Origin: Pseudomonas sp. HOU2
GTDB lineage: Bacteria; Pseudomonadota; Gammaproteobacteria; Pseudomonadales; Pseudomonadaceae
Assembly (NCBI RefSeq): GCF_040729435.1
Contig: NZ_CP160398.1
Coordinates: forward strand, 5,437,001-5,501,000
Length of the DNA stretch: 64,000 bases
Reading direction: 5' to 3'
Made by a program: the position numbers and the translations under genes. Of this stretch, positions 54,642 through 63,000 are shown piece after piece; positions within the stretch are counted from its first letter, which is position 1, and each line of letters starts with the position of its first letter. The notes beneath the pieces were generated by a model, which did not search any database, was not told where the DNA came from, and saw only the letters and a list, made by a program, of their open reading frames with translations.

Positions 54642-55664
54642 TCAGGATTGCGGAACGCCGTTTTCCCACGCCGACCAGTTTTTCAGAATGTCCTGCACCA
54701 GCGGATTGCCCGCGCGATAGAGGTTTTCCAGCGCCGGCACAAAGCCGCCCTGATCGGCGTACTTCAGCAGATTGTCCACCTCACTGCCGCCCGGCGCCGG
54801 ACGGTCGAAGTCAGAGCCGGCACGTACCACCGCCAAACGCTGCACATCCACCAGACCTTCGCGACTGGCGCGCAACAAGGCCTCGTAGGTCGAATTGTCT
54901 TCCTGTTGCGTGGTGCAATATTCGCCCTGGTTGTCGGTCAGCAATTTGGTCCAGACCTCGGCGCGTTCGCTCAGGCGTGTACCGGAGAACCAGGTGTTGC
55001 CCGCCAGCGTGTCGCAACGCGTGACCACTGGCGGCTGGTTGGCCGGGGCCGACGGGTATTTCCGGCGCCACGCCGCCGACTCCTTGCTCTCGCTCAGTTC
55101 GACCTTGTGGCTCAGGGCGAAGGCTTTGGCCTGCAGTGTCGGGTTGAGTTCGAAGACTTCGGTCTTGTAGTCCAGCGGCGGCTTTTCGTTCGGCCCCTTG
55201 GTGTTGATGCCGAGGTAGCCGGTCGGCCAACTCGCCGGCGCATCGCGCGAATCCAGCTCCCATTGCGTGCCGAATTCCACCAGATAATGCGCCCACGCGG
55301 CGGTGCCGATGGTGCCGTGTTTGGGGCTGATGCCGGCGATCCCGGCGATCAGGAACCAGCTTTTGCGCAGGTCGAATTTCGGCGACAGGGCCAAGGCCAG
55401 GGTTGAAGCGGCGGCGTTGGTCTGGCCCATGCCGGTGGTCAGCAGGCACACCTGTTGTGCGTTGCAGCGGATGGTCGGGTACTCGGCGGACAGGCCCGGT
55501 ACGCGGATTTCCTGCTTGAGATCGAGGCGCTCGATCCAGTTCTGTGCCTCGGGGGCGAACATGGTGATCAGCACCACTTTCGGCTGGATCGGCGCTTCAG
55601 TCGCCCAGGTGGTGGAAGAGAGCAGGGCCGCAGCGGCCAGGGTCAGACGCGTCATTGCTTGCAT
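54642..55664 (-). CDS. Purine nucleoside permease (NUP) family protein
   Basis: 340 residues with an N-terminal signal peptide (cleavage near ATEA, residue ~22), so periplasmic. The body matches the NUP family (VVLITMFAPEAQNW, LTTGMGQTNAAASTLAL, GIAGISPKHGTIGTAAWA and the C-terminal VVRAGSDFDRPAPG). NUP proteins have a nucleoside-phosphorylase-like fold; yeast NUP transports purine nucleosides, and the bacterial role is likely periplasmic binding or cleavage of nucleosides. ATG 55664 has AGGAG at 7 bases, so it is preferred to ATG 55655. It lies 15 bases downstream of tsx, as one operon. Confidence 0.86.
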   Translation of the reverse strand: MQAMTRLTLAAAALLSSTTWATEAPIQPKVVLITMFAPEAQNWIERLDLKQEIRVPGLSAEYPTIRCNAQQVCLLTTGMGQTNAAASTLALALSPKFDLRKSWFLIAGIAGISPKHGTIGTAAWAHYLVEFGTQWELDSRDAPASWPTGYLGINTKGPNEKPPLDYKTEVFELNPTLQAKAFALSHKVELSESKESAAWRRKYPSAPANQPPVVTRCDTLAGNTWFSGTRLSERAEVWTKLLTDNQGEYCTTQQEDNSTYEALLRASREGLVDVQRLAVVRAGSDFDRPAPGGSEVDNLLKYADQGGFVPALENLYRAGNPLVQDILKNWSAWENGVPQS

Positions 55665-55679
55665 GAGAATCTCCTGATT

Positions 55680-56639
55680 TCAGAACTGGTAGCCGATGCC
55701 GGCGTAGTAACCCCAACCATTGGAGCGTGCGCGGAAATTGCCGTCGCCGAAGTTCAGCTCGCTGCCGTCTTCCCAGTTGCCGCCGTTGTGGAAGTAACGG
55801 CCGACCAGGGTGAAGCGCAGGTGGGTGAACGAATACAGCAGCACGTTGGTCGCCACCGTGGCATTGGCGGTGCGTGCCGGGTTGTCCTTGTGGATGTCCG
55901 AGCCGAAGTCGAAGTTGGTGAAACCGATGTAGGTCAGCGACGCGCCGTTGCTGAATTTGTCGATGGGCACGATGTACTTGAGCTGCGCGCGGTAGCCGTC
56001 CCACGAATACTCATTGCTCGCGCCATAGTTTTCCCACTGGTAGCGCCCGTACAGATTGGCCGACAGGTTGACCCGCGAATGGGTGTCGATGTCGGTGCCG
56101 AAGCCGCTGTACAGGGTGTTGGCGCGGTTCTCCTTGCGGCTGCCGTGATCGTAGATCCAGTCGAACGCCACGTACCATTCCTTGAACGGGCCGATGGCCA
56201 GGCTGCGGCCGGCGAGGTAGTCGATGGAGATGCGCGGCTCGTGTTCCATGAACACTGGTGAGCCGTGATCCCACACGCCTTTGTCGTGGCTGTTGCCGAT
56301 GTTGAAGATCTTCGGAATGTCGACGTAGCCATACAGCTCGAACGGGCCCTTGCGCCCGAAGTACTCGTATTCCAGATAAATATCGTCGGCTGGTTGCGGG
56401 CCGAAGCTGATGTCCTTGCTGCCGATCAGTGTCAGGTCCTGGTTGTACCAGTCCGACAGATAAGCGCCTTTTTTCGGCGGGGCCGCTTCCGGGCTGAGGG
56501 CTTCACCCTGGGCAGATTCGTCGGGCAGGGCCGGTTGTGCCAGTGCGCTGTGGCTGAGAACTCCGGTAACGCCGGTCAGTAGCAGGGAAACAGCAAACGT
56601 GCGCGCAAATGGGGCGCGAAGAAGAGAAGCAGCGTGCAT
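55680..56639 (-). CDS. tsx: Nucleoside-specific outer-membrane channel Tsx
   Basis: 319-residue outer-membrane protein with a signal peptide of about 35 residues. The mature part follows E. coli Tsx closely: WYNQDLTLIGSKDISFGPQ, YLEYEYFGRKGPFELYGYVDIPK, DHGSPVFMEHEPRISID, FKEWYVAFDWIYD, ASNEYSWDGYR, YIGFTNFDFGSD and the ending GYYAGIGYQF with C-terminal Phe. Tsx is a 12-stranded nucleoside channel. The mature N-terminus carries an extra Pro/Glu-rich segment (APPKKGAY). It is first in an operon with the NUP gene. A 12-base PurR-like palindrome lies 84 bases upstream, so nucleoside-responsive repression is likely. Confidence 0.93.
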   Translation of the reverse strand: MHAASLLRAPFARTFAVSLLLTGVTGVLSHSALAQPALPDESAQGEALSPEAAPPKKGAYLSDWYNQDLTLIGSKDISFGPQPADDIYLEYEYFGRKGPFELYGYVDIPKIFNIGNSHDKGVWDHGSPVFMEHEPRISIDYLAGRSLAIGPFKEWYVAFDWIYDHGSRKENRANTLYSGFGTDIDTHSRVNLSANLYGRYQWENYGASNEYSWDGYRAQLKYIVPIDKFSNGASLTYIGFTNFDFGSDIHKDNPARTANATVATNVLLYSFTHLRFTLVGRYFHNGGNWEDGSELNFGDGNFRARSNGWGYYAGIGYQF

Positions 56640-56722
56640 TCAAAGTCCTTTTTTTGCGGATCGAGGCCCGGGTTCTGCGGGTCTGTACGGTTTTGTTACG
56701 AAAAAGCCGTTATAGGCAGGTC

Positions 56723-56734
56723 GCAAACGTTTGC
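56723..56734. promoter_or_regulatory. GCAAACGTTTGC palindrome, LacI/PurR/CytR-type operator
   Basis: A perfect 12-base palindrome of the exact core seen in PurR sites (ACGCAAACGTTTGCGT) and related LacI-family operators, 84 bases upstream of the tsx ATG. The gene's function (nucleoside uptake) makes a purine- or nucleoside-responsive LacI-family repressor the natural binder. No such regulator gene lies in the window. Confidence 0.65.
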
Positions 56735-56761
56735 ACAACACGTACCAAGTCGCCCACGGTG

Positions 56762-56853
56762 CCCTGTGTAGGAGCTGCGGCACGCTGCGATCTTTTGATT
56801 TTGCTTTGAAGATCAGGATCAAAAGATCGCAGCGTGCCGCAGTTCCTACAGGG
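56762..56853. repeat. 92-bp palindrome (TGTAGGAGCTGCGGCACGC variant)
   Basis: Arms TGTAGGAGCTGCGGCACGCT and AGCGTGCCGCAGTTCCTACA. Located in the 441-base gap between divergent tsx and the giant adhesin gene. Besides this, the gap contains the PurR-type operator, an AT-rich AGTATTAA tandem and presumably two promoters. Confidence 0.88.
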
Positions 56854-56913
56854 TGATGAAGCGTACATGGAGATCAGTGTTTACTGGCCGAAACCCCTGT
56901 TCTAGACCGCCCT

Positions 56914-56929
56914 AGTATTAAAGTATTAA
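56914..56929. promoter_or_regulatory. Tandem AGTATTAA-AGTATTAA in adhesin upstream region
   Basis: The 8-base unit AGTATTAA occurs twice with no gap, followed by CACCATTTAAT, in an AT-rich spot 152-167 bases upstream of the adhesin start. It may be a regulator site or part of the core promoter. No further evidence. Confidence 0.35.
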
Positions 56930-57080
56930 CACCATTTAATCAGTGCTCCATCGCGGGGCGTCTACTAGCTTGTCAGGCATGACGCGGTTTTGTGATGACC
57001 GTCGCAGTCTTGATTCGCGTGTGGAATAAGCACGGCTACACGCCTTCAAGGAAGAATTTGGCCACGACAAGGAGTAGCCC

Positions 57081-60000
57081 GTGGAAGCAAGGTTTGGTGT
57101 CGCCCTCGTTTCGCGTTTTTCCCCACTTTCCCTTGCTGTGCACCTGAGCGTCGCCGGACTGTTGTTCGGCGGGGTCAGCGCGCCTGCATTGGCCACGTGC
57201 TCCACGGCAGGCTCTACGGTGACCTGTACCGGGGTGCCGACGCTGCCGCTGTTTCTCAACAATTTCGCCAGTGCCACCAGCGGCCTGACGGTCAACGTAA
57301 ACTCCGGGGCGCAGATGAACGCGACGCTCGGCGGCCACGTGATGGACCTGACCGGAGTCAATATCAGCCTGAACAACTCCGGGACGATCGACCCGGCGCT
57401 GCTCGGGCTGGTGTCTGTTTTGAGCGGCGGTGCCTTCATCGGTACGGGCGCAACCAGTACGGTCAGCGTGCTCAACAATGCCAGCGGGATCATTCGCGGT
57501 ACCGGCATGCTGCTCGGGCTCAACCTGACCAGCCTCGATGGTCTGGGTATTGCGGTGAACAACGCTGCAGCCGGCACCACCAGCATCACCAACAACGGCA
57601 CCATCACCTCGACCGGACTCTCGGTCGGCGGCATCACCCTGGCCGACACCCCGGTGGTCGGCGTGTACGGCGGTTCGCAGGTCAACATGACCAACAGCAG
57701 CACCGGCGTCATCAACGGCCGGATCGCCTTCGAGACCTCGGCGGCGGGCAACACCTTCACCAACGCCGGTACAATCACCGGCGGCGTGTCGATGGGCGCG
57801 GCCAGCACCAACACCTTCACCGCTGTGACCGGTTCTTCGGTGCAGGTCGGCGACGGCGTGCAGGTCAGCGTCGGCCTCGGCGGACTGATCGGCATCAACC
57901 TGACCTTCGCCCCCACCGGTACCGTCGACGGCGGCGCGGGCGGTACCAACAGCCTGATCCTGCAAAACCCGGCCGGCGTCGGCGGCGGCACCACCGGGGT
58001 CGGCACGGCATCGAGCGCCACTTACGTCAACTTCAACAACCTGACCATCAACAGCGGCACTTGGACCTTGCAGGGGCCACTGGTCAGCGGCGCGACCACG
58101 CTCAATGGCGGTGTCGCCCAGTTCAACAACAACGCCACGTTCGGCAGCGGTGTCCTCACCTCCAACGGCGGGATCCTCCAGGCCAGCAACGCCGGATTGA
58201 ACCTCAGTAATCTGATCTCCCTCGGCGCCGGTGGCCTGACCGTGCAGGGCACCAACGCCACCACCCTGAGCGGGGTGATTTCCGGCAGTGGCGGCCTGAG
58301 CAAAGTCGGTGCCGGGCAACTGAGCCTCAGCGCTGCCAACACCTACCTGGGCAACACCACGCTCAACGGCGGCACCGTGCAGTTGGGCAACAACCTGGCG
58401 CTGAGCACCGGTACCGTCAACGTCACCGGCGCGACCACCTTGAGCGCGCCCGGCACGATCAACCTGAACAACGCCATCAGCCTCGGCGGCACATTGACGG
58501 CCGGCGGCACTGGCGCTCTGACCCTCGGCGGCTTGATCACTGGCAGCAGCGGCCTGACCAAGACCGGCACCGGCAGCCTGACCCTCAGCGGCGCCAACAG
58601 CGGTTATACCGGCACTACCACTTTGAGCGCCGGCAGCCTGCTGGTGACCAACAACAACTCGCTGGGCAGCGGCGCGCTGAATACCGCTGCCGGCACCAGT
58701 CTGGACAGCACTGCCAATGTCACGCTGGCCAACAACATCGGCATGACCGGCGCGCTCAACGTGCTCGGCAGTAACGCGCTGACCCTGGGTGGCGTGTTGT
58801 CCGGCACTGGTGGCATCACCAAGTCTGGCACCGCGAACCTGACCCTGACTGGCAACAACACCAACAGCGGCAGTACGGCGCTTAACGCCGGTAGCCTGTT
58901 CGTTGGCAGCAACACCGCGCTGGGGACCGGTGCGCTGAGCGCGGCAGCCGGCACCACGCTGGATGCGACCACCGCCGTGACCCTGGCCAACGCCGTCGCG
59001 CTGGCGGGAGGAGTGACCATCGGCGGTACTCAGGCACTGGGCCTGAGCGGTGTGGTCAGCGGCGTCGGCAATCTGATCAAGAACGGCACCGCGAACCTGA
59101 GCCTCAGCGGCAACAACACCTTCTCCGGCGGCACCGCGCTCAATGCCGGCACGCTGATTGTCGGCAGCAACACCGCATTGGGCACTGGCGCATTGACCAC
59201 GGCGGCGGGCAGCACGCTTGATGCCAGCACCGCGGTGGCGCTGACCAACGCGGTTAGCCTCGGCGGCAATCTGAACATCGGCGGCAGCGCCAACCTGACC
59301 CTTGGCGGCATCGTCAGCGGCAGCGGCGGACTGACCAAGAACGGCACAGCCAACCTGATTCTCAATGGCGCCAACACCTTCCTCGGTGCCGTCGCATTGA
59401 ACGCCGGCACCATTACAGCCGGTGCGAATGCGGCGCTCGGCAGCGGTAACATCACCGTCGGCGGCGTGGCGACGCTCGACAGCAATGCGGCGGTAACGCT
59501 GAACAACAACGTCATTCTCAACAACAGCCTGGGGATTGGCGGCAGCAACGCGCTGACCCTCGGCGGCGTGATCAGCGGTACCAGTCAACTGGTGAAAAAC
59601 GGCACCGCCAATCTCACCCTCAACGGCACCAACACCTACAGCGGCGGCACCACCCTGAATGCCGGCAGCCTGACCGTCGGCAATGGCGCGGCATTGGGCA
59701 CCGGTGCCTTGTCGGTGGAAGGTGCGGGCACCCTCAACAGCAGCTCCGCCGTAACCCTGAACAACAACGTGATTCTCAATGCCAACCTCACCACCGGTGG
59801 CGCCAATGCGCTGACCCTTGGCGGGGTGATCAGCGGCGTCAACGGATTGATCAAGACCGGCGCATCAAGCCTGACCCTGACCGGCAACAACACCTACACC
59901 GGCACCACCGCGCTGAATGCCGGTTCGCTGGTGGTCGGCTCCAACACCGCACTCGGCACCGGCACACTGAATGCTGCGAACGGCACCACGCTGGATGCCA

Positions 60001-63000
60001 GTACCGCTGCGACCCTGGCCAACAACGTCAACCTCGGCGGCACCCTGACCGTCGGCGGCAGCAATGCGCTGACCCTCGGCGGGGTGGTCGCCGGCATCGG
60101 TGGGCTGACCAAGAACGGCGCGGCCGACCTGACACTCAACGGCGCCAACACCTATTTCGGCAACACTGCACTGAACACCGGCAAGCTGATTGTCGGCAGC
60201 AACACCGCGCTGGGCGTCGGCACGCTGAATGCGGCGGCCAACACCACGCTCGATGCCAACACTGCCGTCAGCCTGAACAATGCCGTGGCCTTGGCCGGTG
60301 CCTTGAATGTAGGGGGCACGGCAGATCTGACCCTGACCGGTCTGGTGAGCGGCGCCGGCAGTCTGGTGAAAGACGGCGCGGCCAATCTGATTTTGAATGC
60401 GGCCAACAACTATGCCGGCGGCACCACGCTGAATGCCGGTACTGTGACCGTCGGCAACAGTTCGGCACTCGGCAGCGGCGCGCTGACCGTCGGCGGTGCA
60501 GCGACGCTGGACAGCAACTCGCCGCTGGTCAACCTGAGCAATGCCGTTGCGCTCAACGCCGGGCTGACGGTCGGCGGTACGCAGAACCTCGGCCTCGGTG
60601 GCGTGGTCAGCGGTACCGGCCAATTGATCAAGAACGGCGCAGCGAATCTGACGCTCAATGGCAACAACACTTTCAGTGGTGGCACTACTCTCAACGCGGG
60701 CACCCTGACCCTGGGCAATGCCAACGGTCTGGGCAGTGGTGGCCTGACCGTCGGCGGCGCGGCGACTCTCGATAACAGCGCCTCGTTCGGCATCGGCAAC
60801 GCGATCACCCTCAACGCCGGGCTGACCGTCGCGGGCAATAACGACCTGAGCCTCAACGGCATCATCGACGGCGCCGGCAGCCTGACCAAGAGCGGTCTGT
60901 CGGATCTGACCCTGGCCGGCAACAACACCTTTACCGGCGCTGTGAACATCGTCTCTGGCAGCGTTACTACCCTCAACACCAACGCGCTGGGCAACACTTC
61001 TGGCGTCAACATCAGTGCCGGTGCCGGCCTGAATCTCGGTAGCGATGCCAGCCTCGGCGCGCTGACCGGCAGCGGCAGTGTGCAACTGACCGGCAGCAAC
61101 ACGTTGACCGTCGGTGGCGGCAACGTCACCAGCACCTTTGATGGTGATCTCAGTGGCAGCGGTGGCCTGACCAAGGTCGGCACCGGCACCTTGAACCTCA
61201 CTGGCATCAACGGCATCACCGGCAACACCGCGATCAATGGCGGTACCGTGGATCTGTCCGGTTCGCTGGGCAGTGCGCAGGTCAACGTCAACACCGGCGG
61301 TACCCTGACCGGTAGCGGCTCGGCGCTTGGCACGGTGAACATCAACAACGGCGGTCATCTGGCGCTGTCCTCGGGCAATACCTTGTCGGCCAGTAGCCTG
61401 ACCCTTGGTGCCGGCAGTAATGTTGACGTCGCCCTGGCGACACCGTCGACCACCTCGCTGATGAACGTCGGCGGCAACCTGACACTGGACGGCAATCTCA
61501 ACGTCAGCGATGCCGGCGGTTTCGGCGTCGGTGTGTATCGCCTGTTCAACTACACCGGAGCCCTGACCAATCTGGGCCTGGACGTCGCCAGCGTGCCGGT
61601 CGGCTATGGCCTCGGCGATCTGGTGGTGCAGACCGGTGTGGCCAATCAGATCAACATTCAGGTGTCGGCACCGAACGTCAACATTCGTTACTGGGACGGC
61701 AGCCAGACCATTGCCAACGGCGTGGTCGATGGCGGCAGCGGCACGTGGAACGCGGTCGGCACCAACTGGACCGATGCCAACGGTCTGGTCAACCAGCCAT
61801 GGGCCGGTGACTTCGCGGTGTTCCAGGGCGCTGCGGGCACTGTGACGGTGAACGGCACGCAAGCGTTCACCGGCATGCAATTCCTTACTGATGGCTACAG
61901 CCTGGTCAACGGTGCGGCGGGGCAACTGACCGCCGTCAATGGCACCGGCGGGACCACGGCAGTGCGGGTCGATCCGGGCGTGACCGCGACCGTCGGCGTC
62001 AATATCGATGGCAGCGGCATCCTCAACAAACTCGACACCGGCACGCTGGTGCTCAACGGCGCCAACACCTACAGCGGCGGCACGCAGCTGGACGGTGGCA
62101 AGATCATTGTCGGCAGCAACACCGCGCTGGGCAGCGGCACACTGACCGCCAACGCCGGTACGCAACTGGACAGCAACACCGCCGTAACCCTCGGCAACGC
62201 CGCCACACTCAACGGCAACCTGACCGTGGTCGGCAGCAACGCGCTGACTCTCAACGGGGTCGTTGGCGGCACGGGTGGCCTGATCAAGAATGGCGCGGCC
62301 AACCTGACCCTCGGTGGCAACAACGCCTTCCTCGGGCCGGTGGCACTGAACGCGGGCGGTCTGATTCTGGCGTCGAACAGCGCGCTGGGCTCGGCCACCC
62401 TGAACGCGGCGAATGGCACCACACTGGATGCCAGCGGCGCCTTCACGGCGGGTAACGCGATCAACCTGGCGGGCAACCTGGGTATCGTCGGCAGCAACGA
62501 TCTGACACTGAGCGGCGCGATCAATGGCGCCGGCAGCCTGACCAAGAATGGCGCGGCCAACCTGATCCTGAGCGGGGCCAACAACTTCCTCGGCGGCGTC
62601 ACCCTCAACGCCGGCACCCTGACTGCCGGCAGCAACGGCGCCCTCGGTCTGGGCAACCTGACCGTGGCCGGTGCCTCGGCGCTGGACAGCAACACCTCGG
62701 TGTCGCTGGGCAACAACGTGGTGCTCAACGCCAATCTGACCAATACCGGCAGCAGCGACGTAGCGCTCAGCGGCGTGGTCAGCGGCACCGGGGGGCTGAT
62801 CAAGAACGGCGCGTCGAACCTGACGCTCAACGGCATCAACACTTACACCGGTGGCACCACGCTGAATGCCGGTACGCTGACCCTTGGCACTGGCTCGGCA
62901 CTGGGCAGCGGTGCTCTCACCGTTGCCGGTGCTTCGAGTCTCGACAGCAGCGCGCCGCTGGTGCTGGCCAACAACATCAACCTCAACGCCAACCTCGGTC

